Counted from the stretch's first letter, positions 1-10,612 are shown. The stretch: 64,000 bases of DNA from Prinia subflava (GCF_021018805.1 NC_086266.1:7874001-7938000), one strand, 5' to 3'. Numbers and translations: made by a program. The notes: generated by a model from the letters alone, not told the origin.

Positions 1-48
1 CCCTCTAAAACCATTCCTGCTGTGCCTCAGGTGGCACCGTACAGAGGG

Positions 49-440
49 ATCCTGGAATGGTTTGGGTGGGAAGGGATCTCAAAGTTCATCCCAATTCCAC
101 CCCTGCCATGGCAGGGACACCTCCCACTGTCCCAGGCTGCTCCAAGCCCTGTCCAGTCTGGCCTTGGGCACTGCCAGGGATCCAGGGGCAGCCACAGCTG
201 CTCTGGGCACCCTGTGCCAGGGCCTGCCCACCCTCACAGGGAACAATTCCTGCCCAACCTCCCATCCAGCCCTGCCCTCTGGCAGTAGGAGCCATTCCCT
301 GTGTCCTGTCCCTCCATCCCTTGTCCCCAGTCCCTCTGCAGCTCTCCTGGAGCCCCTTTAGGCCCTGCAGGGGCTCTGAGCTCTCCCTGGAGCCTTCCCT
401 TCTCACCCCCAGCTCTCCCAGGCTGGCTCCAGAGCACAGA
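49..440 (-). mobile_element. CR1 LINE 3' fragment
   Basis: The plus strand begins with the reverse complement of the CR1 3' end (TGGAATGGTTTGGGTGGGAA) and continues through the family's landmarks: CCATGGCAGGGACACCTCCC, the 'grouped clusters' GGCTGCTCCAAGCCC, and the CCCTGTGTCCTGTCC block. This is one of the two longest copies here (about 390 bp). The long frames on both strands are stop-poor by composition and do not match the CR1 reverse transcriptase, which lies further 5' in a full element. Confidence 0.85.
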
Positions 441-450
441 AGGACCCAAA

Positions 451-3106
451 CAAACCAAATTTTTCCTCTCTCACCTCCATCCCCTCCCCAGCCCTGCTGC
501 CTTGGGCTGACTCCAGCGGGCCAGGGAGAAACATCCTTGAGAAAGAGTCTGAGGGGGATAAAACACTGTGAGCCCAGAACTGCTCTCCCCAAGCCCCATC
601 CCCATTCCCCTTCCAATGGATGGATTTTCCTGCTGGCAGCTGGAGTTTCCTGGAGCCTGGAGGAGGGACGTGAGTCCACAGGCAGCCCTAAGACAGAGAT
701 AAGAGATAAGAGATAAGAGATGATAAGATGCGCTTGGCTCTGATGGAGGTGTTTGGAAACAGATATATTTATCCGGGGGATCCTTCGGGAAGATCAGAAT
801 TCCTTTTCCTATTCCACATGCCCGTGTCTCCCCTCTCTGGAGCTGCTCCAGCCTTTCCTGCCGGTTTAAAATAAAATCTAATCCATTTCCAATCCCCGCT
901 CCGGGCCATTAGGGCTCTCCGAGCACGGTTGTTATCGCGCTTGGCTGGCAGAGCATCCCGAAGGATTTAACTCCTGCCGGGCCGGGCGGGAGCATCCCGC
1001 CTCCCGGGACCCTTGGAAAAGCTGAGACCGAGAGACCCCAGGGCTGTCCTGTCCCCTCTCCCAGGCAGTGTCCCAGGGCTGCCGTGAGCGGAGGAGCTGC
1101 AAATTCACAACTTGCAGGGAGGTTTTGTCCCGAAATGCCCCCCAAAAAAGGCAAAATTGGGTTTTATTCCAGCTTTATTTATTTCCAGGGAAAGCAGAGT
1201 TCCTAAAGGGAGCAGAGAATCCAGCCTGTGGTGGTTTGGGAGGATTTCTCCTAAACCAGCAGATGGGGAGGCTCAGATCTGCTCCTGAAATTCCTTCAGA
1301 TCAGAAAAAACCAAAAAAATTTCCATTCTCCTGCATGAAAATCCCACCCAATCCAAATCTTCACAGCCAAGCAAGGCAACCACTCTTTCCGCATGGAACA
1401 TCCCAATTCCTTTGTGGAATGCTGTGAAAGGAGCTCTGAGCTGCTGGGACATTTTAGCTTGGAATCCACGGGTGATGCCAGAGGGAAGCAGCCGAGGCCA
1501 CACTTGGAAAGCAAAACCCCCCCAGCATTCCTGGAGGGATTTGGTTGGAAGGGCTCTTTTCCCCCCCTACAAATCCCAAGGGAAATAAAATCCTTCTTGT
1601 TTCCTTTGCTGGACAATTCCTGCTCATTATTATTTGGGCCAGGTTTAAATTATTCTGTCTCCAGCAGCCGATGGCATTTGCTTCGTGTCATGCAATGTTC
1701 CAGGTAATTAATTGGTGTTTAATTAATTAAGGGATAATGACATTCAATTAAGGGAATGCTGCCACTGGATAATTAATGGCTTCCTGCTGCTCCAGGAAAG
1801 CTGAGGTGTGGGAAATCAATCCAGGGGACAGCTGAGGGTTCATTCCCTTGGGAAGGAGCTGTGTCCTGGTGATCTCCCATTCCTGCCCCTTCCCAGGACC
1901 AAATTCATGGAAGGAAGCTCTGCCTGGACCTGCCAGGAGCTGCTCCCAAACCTTTGCAGCTGGGAAACACAATGTGAAATCTCTGGGAAGGAGGAAAAGA
2001 GACCCAGTGTGTCCAGCATCACACAGAGGATCAACAGCAGGAATTCCTGATTCCCAGTCCCACGCCCAGGGGGAGTCAGACTCTGTCTAAACTCAGATTT
2101 CCTCTCCCTGATGTCCAGGATCAAAGCCTGGGATCAAACTGGCCTCTCTGTGCTCTTGGCTTTGGAAGAGAGCTCTGGAAAAAGAGGGATTTCCTGGGAC
2201 ATGAAGATAAATAACAATGAATTCCCCAAATCAGAGGGAGCAGAGCCCTGTTCCGAGCGAAGCAGGACAAATATTGAAGGATAAGCAGGAATGGGTCACT
2301 TCCCAGCTGTTCCTGCCTGTGGAATGAGCCCTGGATGTGGTGGATGGAAACATTCCAGGCCCTTCTGGCAGCACCTGGAGGGGCTGAACCAGCACAGGGC
2401 CCTGGGGAGAGGCAGCCTGAGGGGGTCCTGCTGCTCCTGGAGAGGAGAGGATCATCCCAGAAAGATCCCAAATGATTCCACAGCTTCTCTCCAAGTGCCA
2501 GTTGTGTTGGCTGGTGCCCACTTAAGGAGTTGCTAATTTAATTTCAATTTTTCATTGAATTTTTGAGCGTGTGCAGCTGTCAGATGGTAAAATGCTTTTC
2601 AGTTCAGTGTTTGTCACCCTCAGGGACCATGGGCACCATCCAGGAAGGAATCAGAAGGAATTCCAAGGCCTCCTGCTGGGAATGTCCTTCTCCTCCACCC
2701 CAAATCCAGCCTGCCCCTGCAGAGCTGCCCCTTGCAGCTGGAGGCTGATCCAGGCAGGGAGAGCCTGGAGCGTGTCCTTGGGTGGGAGAGGCTGTAATTC
2801 CCAAACCCTGAGAACAGGGCTGCCTGCAGGTGCCAGATCCCTCTGGGAATGGTTGCCAGCTCCTTTTGGCACCGGCAGTGTCTCTGCAGCTCGTTCTGCT
2901 GAGGAGCCTCCAGTGAGCCGTGGACAGATTCCAGATCCAACTGCAGCTCTGGCTCAGCCCTCCCCTGCTCTCTGAGCTCCACGTCCACCTGTCTCCCAGG
3001 AGCTGGGATCCTGTGCAGGGAATGAGGTGGGATTAGAGCCTTGTCCTGGCTGCCAGCTCTGCCCAGGGTCACCCCACACTGCTCTGCTCTCCGTGTCCCT
3101 GTGAAC
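451..3106. other. no gene seen
   Basis: About 2.6 kb of unique-looking sequence. I found no exon with splice sites and protein similarity on either strand. It holds a small GATAAG cluster (listed separately) and an AT-rich patch around 1700-1780. Open frames are short and compositionally biased. Confidence 0.5.
695..730 (+). promoter_or_regulatory. cluster of GATA-type motifs
   Basis: AGATAAG occurs at about 697, 704 and 711, spaced exactly 7 bp, followed by TGATAAG at 721. A TTATCC lies a little downstream (about 769). The array resembles a GATA-factor binding cluster but could be a 7-bp microsatellite. No adjacent promoter was recognised. Confidence 0.25.
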
Positions 3107-3345
3107 ACTTGCCCTCAACACTTCCCCAAACTCTTCCCTAGACCCTTCCCTAAACACTTCCATAAACACTTCCCTGAACATTTCCCTGAACACTTCCCTG
3201 AACACTTCCCTGAACACTTCCGTGAACATTTCCCTGAACACTTCCCTGAACACTTCCCTGAACATTTCCCTGAACACTTCCCCAAACACTTCCCTGAACA
3301 CTTCCCTGAACATTTCCCTGAACACTTCCCCAAACAGTTCACCGA
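3107..3345. repeat. 12-bp minisatellite (ACTTCCCTGAAC)n
   Basis: About 19 imperfect copies of a 12-bp unit. ACATTTCCC variants recur every 36-48 bp, which suggests a higher-order unit. Because 12 is a multiple of 3, the array is open in several frames on both strands and yields periodic tetrapeptides such as HFPE or GKCS. These are not considered genes. Confidence 0.9.
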
Positions 3346-3524
3346 CCTGGCTCCATATAAAAGGAATAAAAGTGTGGATCTGGTCTCCCCCTCCACAGCC
3401 CCAAGAGCCAAGCAATCCAGGAAACTCCACCTCCAAGCCACTTTCAGGGCTCTGAAGAGCCCAATTCCCACGTGTGCCCCAAAGCCATGAGGAGACTGGA
3501 GTTCATTTCCGTCACCAACTCAAT

Positions 3525-3530
3525 TTTATT
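3525..3530 (-). terminator. polyadenylation signal AATAAA
   Basis: TTTATT on the plus strand is a canonical AATAAA on the minus strand, about 300 bp beyond the stop codon of the minus-strand terminal exon at 3828-4270. The position fits a short 3' UTR and supports that exon being real. Confidence 0.55.
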
Positions 3531-3827
3531 GTTTGAAACGCCAGGGAAGTTCAGTCTCAGAAATGTGGGAATTTCTGCTGGCCCCGAACATCCCCCTGGA
3601 CACCATTCCTTGTCCTGTCCCCTCCAGCTGTGCCTGTGGCTCTGGGGATGTGGAGCATCCCCTCGGTGAGCGTGGTGGGAACAGGCTTGTGACCCTTCCA
3701 GCATCGGGGAGGGCTCCGTGAGCCCCCTCTGCTCCTCACTGGGAGCACGGACAACACTGCCCGTGCTGGGACCGCCGCCAGCAGCCCGGAGAGCATCAAT
3801 TCCCGGGCCGGGAGGCGGGAGCGCCTC

Positions 3828-4270
3828 TCAGAGCTGGTACTTCTTCAGCAGCTCGCTCTGCCACTGCCGCTTCTTGTTGGGGAAGGCGGCCGGGATGCGG
3901 ATCCTGCGGAATTCTTCGATGCACTTGCCCAGCTCGGACTGCAGCTCCCGGCGCTCGTCGCTGGCCGCGGCGGTGGCCGGGGTGGCCTCCACGCCGTTCT
4001 CCTTGACCCGGTCACTGCCGCGCCGCGGCTGCCCCTCCTCCGGCCTCCGCAGCGATTTGGAGAAGTCCAGAGTGTTGGGGCGGGCCGGGGGCTCCTCGGG
4101 AGCTTCTGGCCACGGCGGGGACTCGGTGGGGCTGGGGTCCCTGGGGTCCCTCTCCTCCGGCCGGGCGGCGGTGCCCGGGCCCGGCTGGGCAGGGCCGGGG
4201 GTCCCAGCGGCGCTCCCGGAGCCGTCCCCGGCCGGACCCGGCACCTGCTCGGGAACCGGAGAGTCCCGGG
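3828..4270 (-). CDS. C-terminal coding exon of an unidentified protein
   Basis: The last 146 residues of a spliced protein. A good acceptor on the minus strand (pyrimidine-rich, ...CTCCCCAG) precedes the exon at 4271-4272, and the frame runs to a TGA at 3828-3830. Residues 1 to about 100 of the exon are low-complexity (Pro, Gly, Glu, Ala). The last ~40 residues look like an ordered, basic amphipathic tail: ERRELQSELGKCIEEF, then RRIRIPAAFPNKKRQW, ending SELLKKYQL. That contrast, the acceptor and the downstream AATAAA argue for a real gene. I do not recognise the family and assign no function. Upstream exons should lie at higher coordinates on the minus strand, and I could not find them among the repeats. 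Partial by construction. Confidence 0.65.
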
Positions 4271-4276
4271 CTGGGG

Positions 4277-4835
4277 AGGGAAACGGAGAGGAGTGAGAGA
4301 GGAGAGGAGATTCGAGGAGAGGAGATTCGAGGAGAGGAGATTCGAGGAGAGGAGAGGAGAGGAGAGGAGAGGAGAGGAGAGGAGAGGAGAGGAGAGGAGA
4401 GGAGAGGAGAGGAGAGGAGAGGAGAGGAGAGGAGAGGAGAGGAGAGGAGAGGAGAGGAGAGGAGAGGAGAGGAGAGGAGAGGAGAGGAGAGGAGAGGAGA
4501 GGAGAGGAGAGGGGATGAAGGAGCTGAGGGAGATGGGGGGATGAGGGAGACGAGGGAGAGGAGGGACATAAGGAAAGGAGGGAGATGAAGGAGATGAGGG
4601 ATATGAGGAGGATGAAGGAGCTGAGGGAGACAAGAGAGATGGGGGAGAGAAGGGACATGAGGAAAGGAGGGAGATGAAGATAAGGGAGTTGGAAGAGATG
4701 AGGGAGCCGAGGGAGATGAGGGTGGTGAGCAGGGTGAGGGAGTTGGGGAGTATGAGGGAGCTAAGGGAAATGAAGGAGGTGAGGGAGCTGAGGAAGCTGA
4801 GGGGATTGAGGGACCTGCTAGGAATTCTTTTAAAA
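4277..4835. repeat. (GGAGA)n pentanucleotide array with purine-rich flank
   Basis: Three 15-bp units containing ATTCG (about 4310-4345) lead into roughly 33 perfect GGAGA units (to about 4512), then about 320 bp of degenerate purine-rich sequence (GGGAGATGA-like). On the minus strand this is a homopyrimidine tract of more than 500 bp, starting just upstream of the splice acceptor of the exon at 3828-4270. Confidence 0.95.
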
Positions 4836-5660
4836 ATACACTTGGTGGCAGAGATACAAAACAAGTAATAAATATTCTTAAATATAATATTCCTATTTAA
4901 AAATAAATATAAATATTCCTATTAAATATTTTAAATATTCCTGTTTAAAACCCTTCACCCTACACAGAAGCAGAAAATGTCAAGGGGGATTTTCTTTTTC
5001 CTTCAAAACTTTTGTAAGGGCAGAGTTGGATTTTTCCCCTCCTTTTCTTTTCTTTCCTCTTTTTTTTTTTTTTTTTTTTGGTCCCATTTTGACATTTGCT
5101 GAGCAGCTCCAGCTCTGCAGTTGCTGGAGGTGGGAAGCAGGAATGTCACCCATCAGCGAGCAGAGCCCTTGGAGGCTGGATTTTCTTTGGCAAATCCCTA
5201 TGGGAAGTTAGAGGGATGAATCTTTGCCCCAAATTCTTTGAGTGATGGAATGAAGCCTCGAAGCTGCTTTAATCATCTTATCTGCGAACCTGGGAGCTGC
5301 TTTTGGGAACCGTGGAGCTGAGGCTGGGGGATTTAAGCACCCAAATTCCCAGGAGGAGCCTCTGTCTGAGCTGGAGAATGAATTCAAATCCTTCAGTTCC
5401 TCTCCAGTGTCTCAGCTCCTGGAGCACCCTGTGACTGTGGCTGCCTCAGGATAACATTTATTTCCCAAAGTTTTCCATTTTACATCCCATTATTCCCATC
5501 TGAGGCACAGAGAACTGTTCAGGTCACCAGGCTGAGAGCAAATCCAGGTTTCCAGGGAACAGCTCCTGAATATTTCTCGTATCCCTGACGTCCTTTGGGT
5601 AGTCTGGCAGGGCTGGTGCCAGGCCACAAACTCACATCCCTGACATTTCCCTGCTCTTAA
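4836..5660. other. no gene seen; AT-rich stretch and poly-T
   Basis: 4855-4950 is AT-rich with repeated AAATAT words, and a run of about 20 T lies at 5060-5080. The remainder is unique-looking non-coding sequence with no recognisable exon. Confidence 0.5.
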
Positions 5661-5664
5661 TCTC

Positions 5665-6060
5665 AGAATCGTGGAATGGTTTGGGTTGGAAGGGACCCCA
5701 GAGCCCACCCAGTGCCACCCCTGCCATGGCAGGGACACCTCCCACTGTCCCAGGCTGCTCCAAGCCCCAGTGTCCAACCTGGCCTTGGACAGTGCCAGGG
5801 ATCCAGGGGCAGCCACAGCTGCTCTGGGCACCCTGTGCCAGGGCCTGCCCACCCTGCCAGGGAACAATTCCTGCCCAATCTCCCATCCAGCCCTGCCCTC
5901 TGGCAGTGGAAGCCATTCCTTGTGTCCTGTCCCTCCATCCCTTGTCCCCAGTCCCTCTGCAGCTCTCTGGAAGGGGCTCTGAGCTCTCCCTGGAGCCTTC
6001 TCCTCTCCAGGTGAGCACCCCCAGCTCTCCCAGCCTGGCTCCAGCCCGGGAGCAGCTCCG
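5665..6060 (-). mobile_element. CR1 LINE 3' fragment
   Basis: Near-identical in layout to the copy at 49-440: the 3' terminus is at the left (GTGGAATGGTTTGGGTTGGA), and homology extends about 390 bp to the GGAGCCTTCTCCTCTCCAGG block. It is also minus-oriented. The high similarity between the two suggests the same young subfamily. Confidence 0.85.
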
Positions 6061-6619
6061 TGGCCTCCTCTTTCCTTAGCTTTGGACACACATCCTGGTT
6101 TTTTTGCCCAGGTTTGTCTTTTCTCACATTTCGAGCCCCTGTCTGGCATTAGGGGTGTCACCCCTCGGCTGATCCAAGGCCACCCCACAGCCCTAAGTGT
6201 CCCTCCCAGCCGGCAAAAGGGATCAGCCCGGCTGAGTTTTCTGATCCTTTCTCCCACAGATTTTCCTTCCCCGGTGCCACTTGTGCTTCAGAGCTCCAAT
6301 TAAATTCAGCAGCGACACTTCCGAGCAGCCCCGCGGAGCCGCTGGGACCCTGCTGGGGGCAATTACCGGCTCCTGCCGGCGTTTTGCGGGAAGCAAACAC
6401 CGTCCCCACCCTCGGCTCCGGGACACTGCTTTGCTATCCCAGAGGCTGTGACAGGCACAGGAGCTCGGGCCCGGGCTCACAGCACTGCATTTGCTGCTCC
6501 CGCACACTGCCCCCATCCCCAGGGATGCTGGAAAGTCCCAGCATGGGTGGGGGGAGTAGGACACTCCTGGGTGATCCCAGATGAGGGATCTGCAGCTCAC
6601 GCTCCCTCGGGCTCCAGGA
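6061..6619. other. no gene seen
   Basis: About 560 bp of moderately GC-rich sequence between a CR1 and the TTCCC array. No splice-flanked exon or motif stood out. Confidence 0.4.
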
Positions 6620-7104
6620 TTCCCTTCCCTTCCCTTCCCTTCCCTTCCCTTCCCTTCCCTTCCCTTCCCTTCCCTTCCCTTCCCTTCCCTTCCCTTCCCT
6701 TCCCTTCCCTTCCCTTCCCTTCCCTTCCCTTCCCTTCCCTTCCCTTCCCTTCCCTTCCCTTCCCTTCCCTTCCCTTCCCCTCCCTTCCCCTCCCTTCCCC
6801 TCCCTTCCCCTCCCTTCCCCTCCCTTCCCCTCCCTTCCCCTCCCTTCCCCTCCCTTCCCCTCCCTTCCCTTCCTTCCCTTCCCTTCCCTTCCCTTCCCTT
6901 CCCTTCCCTTCCCTTCCCTTCCCTTCCCTTCCCTTCCCTTCCCTTCCCTTCCCTTCCCTTCCCTTCCCTTCCCTTCCCTTCCCTTCCCTTCCCTTCCCTT
7001 CCCTTCCCTTCCCTTCCCTTCCCTTCCCTTCCCTTCCCTTCCCTTCCCTTCCCTTCCCTTCCCTTCCCTTCCCTTCCCTTCCCTTCCCTTCCCTTCCCTT
7101 CCCC
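6620..7104. repeat. (TTCCC)n microsatellite with 10-bp variant core
   Basis: About 485 bp of TTCCC units. The centre (about 6775-6866) switches to a 10-bp TTCCCCTCCC register for nine units, and a one-base phase break at about 6867 precedes the return to pure TTCCC. It ends in a C run. The periodic peptides readable from it (SLPFP, GREGK) are artefacts. Confidence 0.97.
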
Positions 7105-7211
7105 CCCCATTTTTTGTAGAGACCAAACTTCCTCCAAAATAACCAGGAAGGGAATTTTTGTGAGGTCCTGGAGTGACTGGACATGGGGGAATGGCTGCCC
7201 ACTGACCAGGA

Positions 7212-7425
7212 AGGGATGAGAGGGGATATTGGGAAGGAATTCCTCCCTGGCACAGGGTGCCCAGAGCAGCTGTGGTTGCCCCTGGATCCCCGGCAGTGCC
7301 TAAGGCCAGGATGGACACTGGGGCTGGAGCATCCTGGGACAGTGGAGGTGTCCCTGCCATGGCAGGGGTGGCACTGGGTGGGCTTCAAGGTCCTTCCATC
7401 CCAAAACATTCCACGTTTCTCTTCC
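7212..7425 (+). mobile_element. CR1 LINE 3' fragment
   Basis: Plus-oriented. It runs from GATATTGGGAAGGAATTCCT through the CACAGGGTGCCCAGAGCAGC block to the 3' end CCCAAAACATTCCACG. About 210 bp, 5'-truncated. Confidence 0.85.
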
Positions 7426-8442
7426 ATGGTTTATTTCCACAGCTCTTTTCCCTCTGGTGTTTAAATGGAAAAATCAGGACCTCACATGGCTTGGGGTGTA
7501 CCAGGAATGTCTTGGTTCCTTTACAAGCTTTTTAAAATTCCTTCCTCCTAAACGTGGGTGATGCAGGTCAAAAAAAGATGGATAAAACCTTCCAAATGAG
7601 CTGGAAGAGCACATTGACTTTGGGAAGTGTGGGAAGGGGGCATCCAGGGTGCATCCAGAACACCCCCTGGATGCCCAGGGTGTATCCTCAACATCCCAGT
7701 GCCCAACCCAGACCAGCTGCTCCCGTGCCAGCTGCTGGGTCCCTTCAATCTCAGGACTCGACTCAGCATGAATTGTTCTGGTTTATGGAATGAATCCAGC
7801 TAGGAACAGCACTGGAAGCTTCCCGTGCAGCTGGGCCAGTGTGCTCTGGTACCCAGGCCCTGCCACAGGGCCCTGGCAGTGCCAGAGATCCCAGATGGAT
7901 CCCCAGGGAATCCTGATCCCTTGGCAGGAGGCACCAAGCTCAGGTGCAGAGAGTTCCTGGAGCCCCAAACTCCACAGATGGCAGAAACCCCAGCCTGACT
8001 CTCCTGAGATTCTCCCTTTGTAATCCATTCCTGCTGTTGGAAAAGCTCAGCAAGAAGCTGGGAAAAAAAGATCCAAACAGCAAAAGGGGCCTCTTGAAGG
8101 ACCTTGGAGCCCTGGGAAGGTAATCCAGATTTTCCTTCACCATACAGGCACTGCCAGGAGGAGGCAAGGTGGGAATAGCGATTTCAGGGACTTTTCTGAG
8201 GGCTGAGGTTCCCTGGAGGGAAGGTGGAGGGAGGCTGGACACCGGTACCTGCTGGCCTTGGTTCCGTGGGTTCTGGGGATTGTCCACTCCCCGGAGTGTC
8301 CCCTGGTGGGCAGGAGCTCTGCTCCTCTGCTGCTGCCAGGTTCTCTGCGAGGAAAAGATTGGGAATTGCATAAATTATGGAGATGTGTTCACCAACATCA
8401 CCCTGTGGGTATGGAGACCCCGTTCCATCGTCCATAGGAATC
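7426..8442. other. no gene seen
   Basis: About 1 kb of unique-looking sequence. A small internal echo at 7640-7690 (CATCCAGGGTGCATCC) is the only structure noticed. Confidence 0.4.
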
Positions 8443-8603
8443 ACAGAGTCCTGGAATGATTCGGGTTGTGAAGGACTTTAAAGCTCATCCAATTCCACCC
8501 CATCCCTTCCACTGTCCCAGGCTGCTCTAAGCCCTGTCCAGCCCGGCCTTGGACACTTCCAGGGATCCAGGGACAGCCACAGCTGCTCTGGGAGTGTGTG
8601 CCA
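8443..8603 (-). mobile_element. CR1 LINE 3' fragment
   Basis: It starts AATCACAGAGTCCTGGAATG (the reverse complement of a CR1 terminus) and ends at GGACAGCCACAGCTGCTCTG. Shorter and more diverged than the copies at 49 and 5665. Confidence 0.8.
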
Positions 8604-8792
8604 GTTTTATCAGAATGCTCAGCTTTGCAGGATCTCGGTGTATGCAGGCACAATGTGATTGCAGGAAATGCCCTGGAGATCCTTCATCTAAATTAAATCA
8701 GGGTTTGCTGAGTGCCTGTGGATATCCACAAGCTGCAGGGATGGCTGGAATGTAGGAACGCCTCCAGCCTGGAATCTGCGGCTGCATTGCCT

Positions 8793-8940
8793 CATCCCTG
8801 GCAGTGCCCAAGGCCAGGCTGGACATTTGGGGCTTGGAGCAGCCTGGGACAGTGGAAGGTGTCCCTGCCATGGCAGGGGGGATTAGGAGACCTTTAGAGT
8901 CCCTTCCAACCCAAACCAGTCTGGGATTCTATTCCACGAC
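8793..8940 (+). mobile_element. CR1 LINE 3' fragment
   Basis: It begins at CCCTGGCAGTGCCCAAGGCC, carries the GGAGCAGCCTGGGACAGTGG block and ends CAACCCAAACCAGTCTGGGA. It faces the minus-oriented copy at 8443 across about 190 bp, so the two could form an inverted pair. Confidence 0.8.
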
Positions 8941-10094
8941 TCCTGAGCATGGGATGCTGTGCAATTCCGACCTTTTTAGCCTTTGAATCCGCCTGTCTGT
9001 CAGGACTGACAGATGGAGATCCAACTCCAGCCACCTTTTGTCATCCAGGACTTCAATCCCTTGGAGCTAGAACAAACCCGTCCAAGGTTTTTGTGCCTTT
9101 AATTCCTGGCCAGCTCCTGCCGGGATCTAAATCAGCCCTCGACACTCCACCCCCTGAGCGAGCCGATATCCATCAGCGCCTAATTACTGTTCCCCAACCA
9201 TCCCACGGCGCCTTTCATCTCCAATTCCTCCCGATTTTCCTGATTTCCTGCCCTCCCTGGAGCTGGCAGGGCCCACGCCCAAGAGCTGAGAGAGGGGAGC
9301 AGTGTTTGGGGCTGAAATTTTGGCTGCCTTCACTACAGCTGATTCCTGCAATTCAGTTCATCCCCTGTGCAGCTGTTCCTGTTTCCAAAACATTCCCTTT
9401 TTTTGCTTTTTGGGAGCTCTGCTGTCAGCTTTAGGCTGTTTCCTGTGGATCTGTGCAGTCCAAGTATATTTTTCCTGCTTATTTTTACCCATATTTATAA
9501 AATATACACATTTAGCAGTGGATATTCCCTGTCACTGATTAATTTAACATCTGCTCTGACCTGCCCAGTTCTGGCATTCCCAGGGAGACAGGGAAAAGAA
9601 CAACAAATCCCATCTCCAAAGGTCTCCCAAATCCCCTCTCTGAAGGTCTCCCAATGCTCCCTCTGAAGGTCTCCCAGCTCTCTCTGCCTTCTCCCCACGA
9701 GCAGAAATTTTGCTTTTCCCAGAGCTGGGATGCTACAGCTCCCTGCCAAGTCCTTTGGGATAACAGGGATGGGATCAGCGGGAGGAGCTGTGGGATGTCC
9801 CTGGAGCAGCAGAGGAGGGGGTAGCACGGCAGCTGTCCCACACCGAGACTTGGCGTGAGCACTCGGTTCCCTCTGGCTTTTCCAGAGCAGCCGCTCCAGC
9901 TTTGTGGCTGGGCTGGGAATTATGAGGGATTCAGACACCGGGGTCAAATTCCGGTGACGGCGCAGAGCCCTTGGATGCTGGGAGCCAACAGAGCCACCCT
10001 GCTTTACATCAGCACATCTGCCTGGGGTGGAGGCCTGGGACCACATGGAGCAAAAGCAGCTTTCCCTCCGTGCCCAGCCCATCCTTTTGGATAA
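8941..10094. other. no gene seen; small CTCCCAAAG-type repeats
   Basis: Unique-looking sequence. At about 9608-9680 a GGTCTCCCA-containing unit of 25-30 bp is repeated three times. An AT-rich patch is at 9470-9545. No exon recognised. Confidence 0.4.
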
Positions 10095-10275
10095 CCCTTT
10101 ATTCCCCAAAAAGTTCTTCCAGGCCTGGCACAGGGCAGGGGTGGAGTCCCCGTTCCTGGAGGGATTTAAAATCCCCAGGGATGTGGCATCTGAGAACACG
10201 GGGTATTGCCACACTCGGGAGTGGCTGGGATGTGCTCTCAGTGGTCTTTTCCCACAGAAATAATTCTATGATCCT
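10095..10275 (+). mobile_element. CR1 fragment, CR1-Y-like subfamily
   Basis: The word order is that of the other common avian CR1 3' end: GTGGAGTCCCCGTTCCTGGA, then GGGATTTAAAATCCCCAGGG, GATGTGGCATCTG, GTGGTCTTTTCCCACAG and the terminus ATAATTCTATGATCCTA. It is clearly diverged from the CCATGGCAGGG-type copies elsewhere. Confidence 0.75.
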
Positions 10276-10388
10276 AAGACCTGCCTGTTTACTGCGATTA
10301 GTGATCCATAGCGAGGATGGCAAAGCTTTGCCAAGAATTCTTCCAAGAGGAGCAGCTCCTGGTGAGCCTGAGCTGCATCCAGCCTGGA

Positions 10389-10612
10389 AGGGCTGGTTCC
10401 CACCTGGAAGGGCTGGTTCCCACCTGGAAGGGCTGGTTCTCACCTGGAAGGGCTGGTTCCCACCTGGAAGGGCTGGTTCTCACCTGGAAGGGCTGGTTCC
10501 CACCTGGAAGGGCTGGTTCCCACCTGGAAGGGCTGGTTCCCACCTGGAAGGGCTGGTTCCCACCTGGAAGGGCTGGTTCCCACTTGGAAGGGCTGGTTCT
10601 CTACCTGGAAGT
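10389..10612. repeat. 20-bp minisatellite, 11 copies
   Basis: The unit GGCTGGTTCCCACCTGGAAG repeats 11 times with very few substitutions (TTCTCAC and ACTTGG variants) and one extra base in the last copy. Because 20 is not a multiple of 3, the array reads through all three frames in turn, so a 20-residue-period 'protein' is an artefact. Confidence 0.95.

Noticed and set aside
3845..4864. 339-residue Ser/Leu/Pro-rich frame extending upstream of the real terminal exon
   Set aside because: It reads through the (GGAGA)n tract in a different frame from the exon with the splice acceptor; pure repeat translation.
6223..7427. Open frames of about 300 residues through the TTCCC array on both strands
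   Set aside because: They are pentapeptide periods forced by a stop-free pentanucleotide. No splice, start-context or homology support.
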